Assembly: GCA_964596125.1 (NCBI GenBank) | Contig: CAZQRP010000030.1 | Location: 1 to 36,857, forward strand | DNA length: 36,857 bases | From: CAZQRP01 sp964596125 | GTDB lineage: Bacteria > Chloroflexota > Dehalococcoidia > GIF9 > UBA5629 | Reading direction: 5' to 3' | Part shown: piece by piece, positions 15,955-23,621 of the stretch | How the letters are laid out: each line of letters begins with the position of its first letter | Position numbering within the stretch: position 1 is the first letter of the stretch | Notes under the pieces: model-generated | Seen by the model: only the letters and a program-made list of their open reading frames with translations | Told to the model about the DNA's origin: nothing | Databases searched by the model: none | Translations under genes and position numbers: made by a program

Positions 15955-16546
15955 TCTGGCCTTAATTATCTATAGGTTGTGAGTATTTTACTTGTGTATG
16001 TAATGTGATCTCGTTCCAAGCGTTTCTGGACTATAATTCCCGAAGCTGCTGCCTAAGGCGAAGCTAGCGGTGAAAAAAACATAAAAATCGGTTAATAGAA
16101 AGCAGATTAACTTGGCTAGCCTCTTGACTTCTGTGTTAAAATGTAATTGACACGGGACGCCCTCCTGTGTGCGGCTCTGCTAGTAAGCCCCTCAAGCCCT
16201 AGCAGAGCCATTCTAGTTGATAAAACTATTTTCGCATATTACCTGGTCTCGGTAAATGACCCATTAGTACTATTTTTACTAGGATTAGAGTACTGGAGTT
16301 TACCACAACCCGTTTAGTCCAAAGTACTTTATGAAATTAATAATGAATACAAGCTTCCTATCCAGGCCCAGCCCAGTTGTTATCTGAGGTAGTTGACCTG
16401 CAAATGAATGAGAGTTGACTGTGCTTATCAGACGGCTATCTTAAAATGCCGGTTTTGCAGGAATGATAAAAAGCAGATATATCTATTAAGTTGTTTTAAT
16501 CTATCAAACGGGCTGGTCGATACTGAAAATGACCGTATCTTGATTA
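15955..16546. other. Long gene-free stretch
   Basis: About 590 bases without a credible reading frame. Its one clear element is an 11-bp perfect inverted repeat at 16173-16209 (listed separately). An extended -10 (TGTTAAAAT, 16134-16142) with a TTGGCT 19 bases upstream could start a short transcript toward that hairpin. Nothing else is recognisable. Confidence 0.4.
16173..16209. other. Perfect 11-bp inverted repeat
   Basis: GGCTCTGCTAG (16173-16183) and CTAGCAGAGCC (16199-16209) around a 15-base C-rich loop. No clean T-run follows on either side, so it is a weak terminator candidate. It could be part of a small RNA or a remnant of a mobile repeat. A second copy was not noticed in the window. 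Confidence 0.4.
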
Positions 16547-16574
16547 TTGCTTACCCCAGGTTTTAATGTATAAT
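16547..16574 (+). promoter_or_regulatory. Promoter of the universal stress protein genes
   Basis: TTGCTT (16547-16552), 16-bp spacer, perfect TATAAT (16569-16574), about 27 bases between the expected start and the ATG at 16609. Confidence 0.5.
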
Positions 16575-16608
16575 TGGAACGTAATAAACCGGGCAATAAG
16601 GGACTACG

Positions 16609-17058
16609 ATGTACAATAAAATGCTTGTTCCGTTGGATGGTTCGGAACTGGCTGAGATGGTCTTTCCTTATGTAAAACAAATTGCTGTGAGAATGAGCAT
16701 GAACATCGTATTACTTCATGTCTGTAGCCCTACTGAGAGTGAATCAACACCTATGCATCGAGCTTATGTCGACCGTATCGCCGAGGTTATAAAGCTGGAG
16801 GCACAGGAGCTTCAGGCGAAGTCGGGTATTCGTCCTTGGAATAAAGCAATAAAAGTGAAGGGTGAAGTTGTTGCGAGGCATTCAGCCGAGGAAATTCTAC
16901 ATTATGCTGAGGAGAATGACATTTCATTTATCGTTATGGCAACCCACGGGTACTCTGGAATCAGCCGGTGGGTGTATGGCAGCATTGCCGATAAGGTCCT
17001 GCATGGAGCCCTCAACCCGGTTTTTCTGGTAAGAACGCACTACTCTGATTCAGATTAA
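16609..17058 (+). CDS. Universal stress protein, single UspA domain
   Basis: A 149-residue UspA-fold protein. It opens KMLVPLDGSELAE and ends with the nucleotide-binding signature ATHGYSGISRWVYGSIADKVL, which marks the ATP-binding type of Usp. Such proteins help survival under stress or starvation; the mechanism is not established. It is followed 36 bases later by a tandem-domain Usp and probably shares its transcript. Confidence 0.92.
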   Translation: MYNKMLVPLDGSELAEMVFPYVKQIAVRMSMNIVLLHVCSPTESESTPMHRAYVDRIAEVIKLEAQELQAKSGIRPWNKAIKVKGEVVARHSAEEILHYAEENDISFIVMATHGYSGISRWVYGSIADKVLHGALNPVFLVRTHYSDSD

Positions 17059-17094
17059 GCCCAATAATAATATAACAGTGGACAGGAGGTTATC

Positions 17095-18030
17095 ATGTAT
17101 GAAAAACTACTTATCCCGCTGGACGGTTCGGAGTTAGCTGAGATAGCGTTACCTTACGCCAAGGAGCTGGCCATAAAGCTCAAAGCGGAGGTTATCCTCC
17201 TTCAGGTAGTGGCGTTACCGTATCATGTATACGCCAGCGAGGCGATAGCGACCCAGATTCCCTATACCGAGAAAGAGATGGAGCCGCTGAAGACGAATGC
17301 TAAAGGCTACCTGGAAAGGATTGGCAGTCAATTTGCAGACAAGGGTATTAGTACGAGGTCCGAAGTAAGAGTAGGTAATGCAGCATATGAGGTTGTGGAC
17401 TGCGCTGATAAGGAAGATATTGGCCTTATTGTCATGGCGACCCACGGACGCTCTGGTATCAAGCACTGGTTGCTTGGAAGCGTGGCTGAAAAGGTGGCGA
17501 AAGGATCAAGGCAGCCGGTGATAATCGTGAGAGCCAGGAATGGCCGTCCCGCTGTACGTGACAAGGATGTACTGAACGAGGTGCTTGTTGCTCTGGACGG
17601 CTCAGAGGAAGGTGAAGCTGTTGTTCCTTATGTCGAGGAGTTGGCCTCCAAACTCGGTTTAGAAGTCATACTCCTTCAGGTAGTAGCAACGGCTTACCAC
17701 GTATATGCCGCAGGTGAAGGCCAGGCCGCCCAGATTCCCTATACCGAGAAAGAGATGGAGCCGCTGATGGTAAGTGCTAAAAGATACCTGGAAAAGGTAA
17801 GCAGTCAGCTCAAGGACAGAGGTATCACCACCAGGTCCGAAATAAAAGTTGGCGATGCTGCTGAGGAAATTATCCAGATAGCCGACGAAATACACGCTGA
17901 TGTAGTAGCCATGTCGACTCACGGGCGGTCCGGTGTCAGTCGATGGATTTTTGGAAGTATCGCAGACAGAGTACTGCACAGGGGAAACACTCCTATCCTG
18001 CTGATCAGAACACCCGAACCAGGTACTTAA
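17095..18030 (+). CDS. Universal stress protein, tandem UspA domains
   Basis: A 311-residue protein made of two UspA domains (about 1-150 and 158-308). Each starts with LxPLDGSELAE or VALDGSEEGE and ends with a nucleotide-binding motif (THGRSGIKHWLLGSVAEKV and THGRSGVSRWIFGSIADRV). The domains share a 37-base stretch identical at DNA level (17254-17290 and 17731-17767), a sign of recent duplication or gene conversion. A strong CAGGAGGT precedes the ATG. The first domain resembles the second more than it does the neighbouring single-domain protein. Confidence 0.92.
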   Translation: MYEKLLIPLDGSELAEIALPYAKELAIKLKAEVILLQVVALPYHVYASEAIATQIPYTEKEMEPLKTNAKGYLERIGSQFADKGISTRSEVRVGNAAYEVVDCADKEDIGLIVMATHGRSGIKHWLLGSVAEKVAKGSRQPVIIVRARNGRPAVRDKDVLNEVLVALDGSEEGEAVVPYVEELASKLGLEVILLQVVATAYHVYAAGEGQAAQIPYTEKEMEPLMVSAKRYLEKVSSQLKDRGITTRSEIKVGDAAEEIIQIADEIHADVVAMSTHGRSGVSRWIFGSIADRVLHRGNTPILLIRTPEPGT

Positions 18031-18145
18031 GCAGGTTCACGGACTTAGGGGGAAGTGAAAGTAGTGTGTCGCTCACCATTTTGTGATGCTTATAAAGACG
18101 ATGCAATTGCTTGATATACCGGAGGTTCTCGATACAGGTTGCAAC

Positions 18146-18173
18146 TTGAAAGTGAAGCGGTAACGCTTATTAT
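18146..18173 (+). promoter_or_regulatory. Possible promoter of the GNAT/acyl-CoA synthetase gene
   Basis: TTGAAA (18146-18151), 16-bp spacer, TATTAT (18168-18173). The leader would be about 50 bases and contains the ribosome-binding site CCGGAGA. Confidence 0.4.
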
Positions 18174-18231
18174 AACCAATAGCACGGTCAATACTTCATT
18201 TCATATAGTGCATAGTTAGCCGGAGAATTAG

Positions 18232-20946
18232 ATGGCAGCTTCGGGTGCTGGCAGTGGTTTAGAGACCTATAAAGCGTCTGTAGTACTAAAGGATGGCTCT
18301 ACTTTGCACCTGCGGGCAATTCAGCAGCATGATGAGGAACGGTTGCTGGCTCTTTTTAATCGGCTCAGTTGTGCTACTGTTTACCTCAGGTTTCACCACG
18401 TTTTAATCCACCTGTCCAGAGAAGAAGCAAGGCGTTTCTGTACTGTCGATTATGATAACGCTTTTGCCATTGTAGCTACAATTGGAGAAGGCTCTGAGGA
18501 GAGAATCATCGCTGTGGGTCACTATTATCGGCTTCCCCGTAAAAATGCAGCGGAAGTGTCTTTCGTTGTCGAGGATGTGTACCAGGAAAAGGGCATCGGT
18601 ACTCACCTGCTGGAACAGCTCGCCATTGTTGCCAGGGGAAGGGGCATCCGTGTTTTTGAAGCAGAGGTACTTGACGAAAATGAGGAAATGATAAAGGTAC
18701 TTGAGAAAAGTGGTTTCCAGTTGGCCGAAGATCTGGAACATGGTGTTCGCCGTGTGATACTGGATATCCTTCCAGGCCCCGTAATAGAAGAGAAGCCTGC
18801 TGAGAGAGATAAAGTTGCTACCATAGCTTCATTAAGCGCTTTCCTCAAGCCTCATTCCATAGCTGTTGTCGGTGCGTCGACAAAGCAGAGGACCATCGGC
18901 AATACCCTCTTCCATAACATACTGCGCCAGGAATTTAACGGTGTTGTTTATCCGGTGAACCCGAATGCTGAGATGGTTGCTTCGGTGAAGGCGTACCCGT
19001 CTGTGCTTGACATACCGGGGAAGGTAGACCTGGCAGTGGTTATTGTTCCTGCGGGAATAGTGCCACAGGTGGTGGAGCAGTGCGGGCGGAAAGGTGTCAG
19101 AGGTATTGTGATAATATCGGCCGGTTTCGGAGAAGTTGGTGCCGAAGGGGTCAAGAAACAGGAAAAGTTACTGGAAACGGCTAATACTTATGGGATGCGT
19201 CTGGTGGGTCCCAACTGCATGGGCGTCATCAATACTGACTCCCAGGTCAATATGAATGCTACCTTCTCCACGGTTTTTCCTCCCACTGGCAACATCGCTT
19301 TTGGCACTCAGAGTGGCGCTCTGGGGCTTGCTATACTGGAATATGCTAAAAACCTTAATGTCGGCCTGTCCACTTTTGTCAGTCTGGGCAACAGGGCTGA
19401 TGTGTCCAGCAACGACCTGCTTCAGTACTGGGAGAAGGACCCGGCTACCGGTGTGATTCTCCTGTATCTCGAGTCGTTCGGTAATCCCAGGAATTTTGCC
19501 CGCATCGCTCGGGACGTAAGCGGTACCAAGCCGGTGGTAGTGGTAAAGAGCGGCCGTACCGCTGCGGGATCGCGGGCAGCCGCGTCTCATACAGGGGCAT
19601 TGGCCATTGCCGAGATGGTATCTGAAGCACTGTTTACACAGGCTGGAATAATACGGGTGAATACGCTTGAGGAACTGTTTGATATAGCCAATATGCTGTC
19701 CCACCAGCCGATACCGTCGGGAAGAAGAGTGGCTATTCTGACCAATGGTGGTGGTCCGGGGATTATGACTGCAGATGCCTGTGCCTCCAGGGGGCTTGAG
19801 TTACCGGTGCTTTCCAGTAAAACGCTTTCGGCACTGAAGAGCTTTCTGCCGTCCCGGGCCAGCTTTGCCAATCCTATTGACATGACAGCCGAAGCTACGG
19901 CTGAACAATACAGCCAGGCGCTACAACTGCTGGCGAAGGACGACAGCCTGGACATAGTGATAATTATATTTATTCCGCCTATAGTGACACAGCCTGAAGC
20001 CGTGGCCACTGTCATCCGTGAAATAGCGCCGGAGTTTCGAAAGAAAAACAAGACTTTGGCAGCTTGTTTTATGGGTTCGCGTGGCGCTGCCCTGGAGCTT
20101 GGTACTAAAGAAGAGGGCTATGTCCCCAGTTTCACCTTCCCAGAGGATATTGCTGCAGCGCTGGTCGGAATGTGCGAATATGGTGAGTGGCTGAAGAGGC
20201 CCAGAGGAACAATTCCGAGGCTGGAAAACGTGAATAAAAAGAAGGCTGAACAGATAGTTACAACAGCCCTGAAGCATAGCACAGTCCGTCCTTTATGGCT
20301 TGATGCCCCTTCAGTTGTCGAGCTTCTTACCTCCTATGGAATTAACGTGGTCAGAACGAAGACGGCTGGGAATATGAGTGATGCAATGAGGGCAGCAGGG
20401 GAAATCGGTTTTCCTGTTGCTTTGAAACTCCTCTCCACTACAATAGCTCACAAGACAGAGGTTGGCGGTGTTGTTCTGGACCTCCGTTCTCAGAAAGAAG
20501 TGGAGCAGGCTTTTACCCGGATAAGCCAGCACCTTGCCAGTATTGGAAGGAATGATGAGATGCAGGGCGTAACCATTCAGCAGATGATACCCGGAGGGGT
20601 GGAGGTGATAATCGGTGTGACCCAGGACCCGTCTTTTGGTCCATTAATTATGTTCGGCATGGGTGGGGTTCAGGCTGAGTTGTTCAGGGATGTGACCTTT
20701 CGCATACACCCGCTGACCGATGTGGATGCCCGTGAGATGGTGCGCTCAGTCAGGGCTTACCAGCTTCTGGAAGGCTGGCGAGGATCAACGCCCGCCGACA
20801 TAATGGCTATTGAAGGACTGCTGTTGAGGGTCTCAACAATGGTGGAAGACCTGCCCCAGATAGCCGAACTGGACCTTAATCCGGTGAAAGTCCTGGAACA
20901 GAATAACGGGTATGTGGTGGTAGATGCCCGGATTACGCTCTTATGA
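18232..20946 (+). CDS. GNAT acetyltransferase fused to ADP-forming acyl-CoA synthetase
   Basis: A 904-residue multidomain protein. Residues about 10-180: GNAT acetyltransferase (VVEDVYQEKGIGTHLLEQLA is the acetyl-CoA loop). About 200-300: CoA-binding Rossmann domain (KPHSIAVVGASTKQRTIGN). About 310-500: succinyl-CoA ligase-like domains with the phospho-His motif SHTGALA, His453. About 680-904: ATP-grasp domain (GFPVALKLLSTTIAHKTEVGGV). The synthetase half is the Acd type that interconverts acyl-CoA plus ADP and acid plus ATP. In E. coli PatZ the GNAT domain is at the C-terminus; here it is N-terminal. Whether it works as a protein acetyltransferase, a synthetase, or both cannot be told. Start ATG with GGAGA upstream. 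Confidence 0.9.
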   Translation: MAASGAGSGLETYKASVVLKDGSTLHLRAIQQHDEERLLALFNRLSCATVYLRFHHVLIHLSREEARRFCTVDYDNAFAIVATIGEGSEERIIAVGHYYRLPRKNAAEVSFVVEDVYQEKGIGTHLLEQLAIVARGRGIRVFEAEVLDENEEMIKVLEKSGFQLAEDLEHGVRRVILDILPGPVIEEKPAERDKVATIASLSAFLKPHSIAVVGASTKQRTIGNTLFHNILRQEFNGVVYPVNPNAEMVASVKAYPSVLDIPGKVDLAVVIVPAGIVPQVVEQCGRKGVRGIVIISAGFGEVGAEGVKKQEKLLETANTYGMRLVGPNCMGVINTDSQVNMNATFSTVFPPTGNIAFGTQSGALGLAILEYAKNLNVGLSTFVSLGNRADVSSNDLLQYWEKDPATGVILLYLESFGNPRNFARIARDVSGTKPVVVVKSGRTAAGSRAAASHTGALAIAEMVSEALFTQAGIIRVNTLEELFDIANMLSHQPIPSGRRVAILTNGGGPGIMTADACASRGLELPVLSSKTLSALKSFLPSRASFANPIDMTAEATAEQYSQALQLLAKDDSLDIVIIIFIPPIVTQPEAVATVIREIAPEFRKKNKTLAACFMGSRGAALELGTKEEGYVPSFTFPEDIAAALVGMCEYGEWLKRPRGTIPRLENVNKKKAEQIVTTALKHSTVRPLWLDAPSVVELLTSYGINVVRTKTAGNMSDAMRAAGEIGFPVALKLLSTTIAHKTEVGGVVLDLRSQKEVEQAFTRISQHLASIGRNDEMQGVTIQQMIPGGVEVIIGVTQDPSFGPLIMFGMGGVQAELFRDVTFRIHPLTDVDAREMVRSVRAYQLLEGWRGSTPADIMAIEGLLLRVSTMVEDLPQIAELDLNPVKVLEQNNGYVVVDARITLL

Positions 20947-21015
20947 ATGCTTAGAGCACGATGTCATCGGCCTGTAGGTAACCGACCATCCCCCTGCACG
21001 TTCGGCCTGCAACTT

Positions 21016-21049
21016 CCCGGTAGCAGTTTTAACGTTGTAGCCGGGTTTT
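21016..21049 (+). terminator. Weak terminator after the GNAT/acyl-CoA synthetase gene
   Basis: CCCGG/CCGGG arms (21016-21020 and 21041-21045), extendable by TA/TA with a bulged G, around a 20-base loop, followed by TTTT. The stem is short. Confidence 0.35.
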
Positions 21050-21088
21050 AGAAGTACCTCCATTCTTGCCCTTCTTCTGTGATAAAAG

Positions 21089-21138
21089 TTACAGATTTCT
21101 TCGGGCTACGAATATACAATAATACGATGTAATCGTAT
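21089..21138 (+). promoter_or_regulatory. Promoter with operator-like palindrome, for the Met-rich envelope genes
   Basis: A -35-like TTACAG (21089-21094) with TATACA 18 bases on (21113-21118), or the overlapping TACAAT (21115-21120) as -10. Just downstream, across the expected start, is a perfect 7-3-7 palindrome ATACGAT-GTA-ATCGTAT (21122-21138). This is a typical repressor position. The binding factor is unknown. Confidence 0.5.
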
Positions 21139-21169
21139 ACGTAGTAAAGGCGTAGAGGGAGGTAAAAGA

Positions 21170-21511
21170 ATGAATAAAAACGTAAAGACAGCTCTGATTA
21201 TGGGGGGCGTAGTCGTTGTGCTGCTACTCGTTTTACCCCTGGCCCTGGGACAGACAACGGGATGGTGTGGTACCGGTAGCTGGGGCATGATGGGCCCAGG
21301 CATGATGGGTGGCTTCGGAGTGGGATGGTTTATACCGGTGTTCGGTATCCTTCTCCTGGCGCTGATTATCTGGTCTGTGGTAGCCCTGTTTCGTGGGACA
21401 GGTCAGTCCGAAAGTCCCGGTTCCAGCCTGGTGCTGCTCAAGGAGAGGTACGCGAGGGGAGAGATTGGCAGGGAAGAATACGAACAGAAGAAAAAAGACC
21501 TGGTTGAATAA
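21170..21511 (+). CDS. Small membrane protein with C-terminal SHOCT domain
   Basis: A 113-residue protein. Residues 8-28 form a signal or anchor segment, residues about 52-75 a second transmembrane helix. Between them lies a Met/Gly/Trp-rich external loop (WGMMGPGMMGGFGVGW). The C-terminus (LVLLKERYARGEIGREEYEQKKKDL) is a SHOCT module, a short oligomerisation-type domain. The Met-rich loop could bind Cu(I), but that is inference. The ribosome-binding site GAGGGAGGT is strong. The next gene starts 30 bases later and shares the MGPGMMG motif, so the two probably act together. Confidence 0.8.
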   Translation: MNKNVKTALIMGGVVVVLLLVLPLALGQTTGWCGTGSWGMMGPGMMGGFGVGWFIPVFGILLLALIIWSVVALFRGTGQSESPGSSLVLLKERYARGEIGREEYEQKKKDLVE

Positions 21512-21541
21512 ACCGGGAACATAGCTTTAAGGAGCATTTTA

Positions 21542-22264
21542 ATGAGAAAAATATATCTCGTGGTGATTTCTGTTGCAATTGTGCTGGCAATGGTACTGGC
21601 ACTGGTTGCCTGTTCTACCAGTGAAGCACGGCCGCAGCAGGGGAAGAATTGGACACCAGGTCTGGATCGGCAGCCTGGCACATATGGCCCGGGTGGTGGA
21701 ATGGGGCCGGGAATGATGGGCCCGGGAGGCTGGGGCCGTTATAATCCGGACGCGGAGCAACTCACCATTGACCAGACTGCAGAGGCAGTAGAGTTCTATA
21801 TACAGGCATATGAACAGGACCTGACGCTTGTCGAAATCATGGAGTTCGGCCGTAACTTTTATGCTGAGATCGAAGAAGAAAGCACAGGCATTCATGCTAT
21901 GGAGCTTCTCATCGATAAGTATACAGGACGGGTATATCCCGAGATGGGTCCCAATATGATGTGGAACACCAGGTATGGTATGCATGCATACTCTTCAGGG
22001 GGAGAATCAGCAGGCGAGATGCGAATAACGCCGGAAACGGCTGAGCGTCTTGCCCAGCAGTTTCTTGATGCCAACATGCCTGGAGTTACAGCAGGTGAGG
22101 CGGAGACTTTCTACGGGTACTATACGCTGCATACGTTGAGGTCCGGCCAGATAGAGGGAATGCTCAGCGTTAACGGCACGACAGGTGCTGTGTGGTACCA
22201 TAGCTGGCATGGCCCGTTCATCGATATGAAGGAATTTGGGGATGAGGATGGGGACCATCATTAG
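21542..22264 (+). CDS. Met/Gly-rich lipoprotein
   Basis: A 240-residue protein with a clear lipoprotein signal: hydrophobic residues 5-23 and lipobox LVAC (Cys24). After a Gly/Met-rich stretch (GMGPGMMGPGGWG, about 53-66) come two similar alpha/beta segments of PepSY-like appearance (about 75-135 with LLIDKYTGRVYPEMG; about 160-230 with LSVNGTTGAVWYHSWHG). The tail is acidic and ends in His. No enzymatic motif is visible. AAGGAG lies 7 bases before the ATG. Together with the preceding SHOCT protein it may form an envelope complex that handles copper or another metal; this is inferred from the Met-rich motif and the shared promoter. Confidence 0.75.
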   Translation: MRKIYLVVISVAIVLAMVLALVACSTSEARPQQGKNWTPGLDRQPGTYGPGGGMGPGMMGPGGWGRYNPDAEQLTIDQTAEAVEFYIQAYEQDLTLVEIMEFGRNFYAEIEEESTGIHAMELLIDKYTGRVYPEMGPNMMWNTRYGMHAYSSGGESAGEMRITPETAERLAQQFLDANMPGVTAGEAETFYGYYTLHTLRSGQIEGMLSVNGTTGAVWYHSWHGPFIDMKEFGDEDGDHH

Positions 22265-22354
22265 GTAGCAGGGCCACCGCAGCGAAACCTGAGACCCGGG
22301 TGGAGGACTATCTGGCCCAACTTTATCCTGGTCTGCCCTGACAGAGGATGTGAA

Positions 22355-23227
22355 TCATTTCCCGATAATCGGCTCCACCTGATAATCGATGCTTCCCAGA
22401 CCCAGCTTGAATGCGTGGGCTATATAATCGATATCTTCCGGGCCCGTATTGTGCAACTTGGTCTCGACTCTCTGTAACAGCTTCAGGCCAAGAGAGTCCA
22501 GTGCCACGGGGTCCGTGCCGGCCAGCATATAACCCAGACTCGCCTTGCTTCCACCATGTCGTCGCTCGTTGGTATTCCTGTAGGTCTCGATAGCATCCAC
22601 AATGTAAAAATTCGGCTTTACAATGCTGTTGATTCCAGCGATACCTTTGCCAAGGCTCTTTAACCTGATGTGCATCATGATCCGGTCACGGTTGTGCAGG
22701 AGTCCCAACTGGTTCTTGAGTGCCCCGGTCATGCGGCAAATTCCATGCGCCTTCAAAACGGGCAGTGAGATGATCCGGTCACAGTCAAATGCCAACCTGG
22801 AGACCTCTAGATGCATGCTGCCTGCTGTCACCCTGGTAAATCCCTGTCCGTGCAGGTTCTGCAGCTCGATTCCCCTCTCGTTACAGACTTCGCTTAAGGG
22901 GTGGTCTGCTATTACTTTCTGAGCGTTGCCGGCATCGACAGCGGGACCATCAGCAACCACGATCTGACATCCGCAACCGAACAAGAAGTCCAGGACTGAG
23001 GCAAGCACCTGTGGGTGAGTGGTAGTGGGGTACGTTTCACTGGAAACAATGTTGGGCTTAACGAAGACCTTCAATCCAGGAGTCCGGGTAAAATCAGCCC
23101 TGACCTTCTCCAGGACGTTGTTGACAAAGGAAATTCTATCCTCAGTCTCAGCAAGGTAGACTAACGACTGTTCCATGATTTTATCGATAGATATACAGCT
23201 TCGTTTAGGCATTCTTGTGTGCGACAT
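22355..23227 (-). CDS. DUF362-domain protein
   Basis: A 290-residue protein of the DUF362 family. The family pattern is clear: KVFVKPNIVSSETYPTTTHP, then VVADGPAVDAGNAQ, ISLPVLKAHGICRMTGALKNQLGLL and YMLAGTDPVALDSLGLKLL. DUF362 proteins sometimes carry ferredoxin-like clusters, but no CxxC cluster motif is present here. The function is unknown. The start is uncertain: ATG 23227 gives the full frame without a good ribosome-binding site, and an ATG at 23176 is nearer the conserved part. Confidence 0.82.
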   Translation of the reverse strand: MSHTRMPKRSCISIDKIMEQSLVYLAETEDRISFVNNVLEKVRADFTRTPGLKVFVKPNIVSSETYPTTTHPQVLASVLDFLFGCGCQIVVADGPAVDAGNAQKVIADHPLSEVCNERGIELQNLHGQGFTRVTAGSMHLEVSRLAFDCDRIISLPVLKAHGICRMTGALKNQLGLLHNRDRIMMHIRLKSLGKGIAGINSIVKPNFYIVDAIETYRNTNERRHGGSKASLGYMLAGTDPVALDSLGLKLLQRVETKLHNTGPEDIDYIAHAFKLGLGSIDYQVEPIIGK

Positions 23228-23395
23228 CTGCCCACAGGTGACTCTTATAATAATAACATCTGCTGAAAGGTAGGGGCTACCATAGGGGTAGGACGGGATT
23301 ATAAATATGCTGCCTGAGACATCAGACTATTTTTGAGGATTACCGCCCACGGGCGAGCGTACTCTATCCAAACTATCGGGACTCCGCATTGTTAG

Positions 23396-23439
23396 TTGAC
23401 AGGCTCCTCATGTTGTGTTACTATCCTTCACAGTGAAGG
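23396..23439 (+). promoter_or_regulatory. aroF promoter with palindrome at the start site
   Basis: Perfect TTGACA (23396-23401), 17-bp spacer, TACTAT (23419-23424). A perfect 7-1-7 palindrome CCTTCAC-A-GTGAAGG (23425-23439) sits exactly across the expected start near 23431. It could be an operator or a 5' hairpin of the RNA. Bases 23228-23395 upstream hold no gene. Confidence 0.6.
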
Positions 23440-23444
23440 TCGAA

Positions 23445-23525
23445 ATGCATAATCAGGCCATAAACTATTTTTACTTTTATTTCTGGTATAGCAAGCTATG
23501 CGGGTCTGGGAGGGCATTGACCTAA
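23445..23525 (+). CDS. aroF leader peptide rich in Phe, Tyr and Trp
   Basis: A 26-residue reading frame starting at ATG 23445 with GAAGGT four bases upstream. Residues 8-15 are YFYFYFWY: eight aromatic residues in a row (four Tyr, three Phe, one Trp). After SKLCGSGRALT it stops at TAA 23523-23525, 42 bases before the terminator hairpin. Such a run is very unlikely by chance and is the mark of a sensing peptide, as in the pheA and trp leaders of enteric bacteria. The peptide itself probably has no function beyond its translation. Confidence 0.82.
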   Translation: MHNQAINYFYFYFWYSKLCGSGRALT

Positions 23526-23565
23526 AAACAGGAAACAGTAACAGAATATCCCGAGCAGTCAAAGG

Positions 23566-23592
23566 AACCCTCCGAGGCAGGAGGGTTTTTTT
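23566..23592 (+). terminator. Attenuator terminator of aroF
   Basis: Stem AACCCTCC/GGAGGGTT (23566-23573 with 23580-23587) with a 6-base loop and seven T (23586-23592), 30 bases before the aroF ATG. It lies between promoter and gene, so it must be read through for expression. Confidence 0.88.
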
Positions 23593-23621
23593 ATTGGCAC
23601 ATTTTTAAAGGATTCGGGGAA

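Larger units (their letters stand above)
23431..23592 (+). promoter_or_regulatory. Ribosome-mediated attenuator of aroF
   Basis: A leader of about 160 bases between promoter and terminator. Region 2, GGAGGG (23509-23514), and region 4, GGAGGG (23580-23585), are identical and compete for region 3, CCCTCC (23568-23573). A second helix, TTGAC (23517-23521) with GTCAA (23558-23562), supports the 2:3 antiterminator. Region 2 lies 9-14 bases upstream of the leader stop codon (23523-23525), so a ribosome finishing the leader peptide would cover it and let the 3:4 terminator form. A ribosome stalled on the aromatic codons (23466-23489) would leave it free. This is the logic of classical amino acid attenuators; here it is inferred from sequence alone. 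Confidence 0.8.

Noticed and set aside
23431..23592. The aroF leader as a second T-box.
   Set aside because: The GGTGGNACCGCG element and the stem I motifs are absent; the aromatic-rich leader peptide fits ribosome-mediated attenuation instead.
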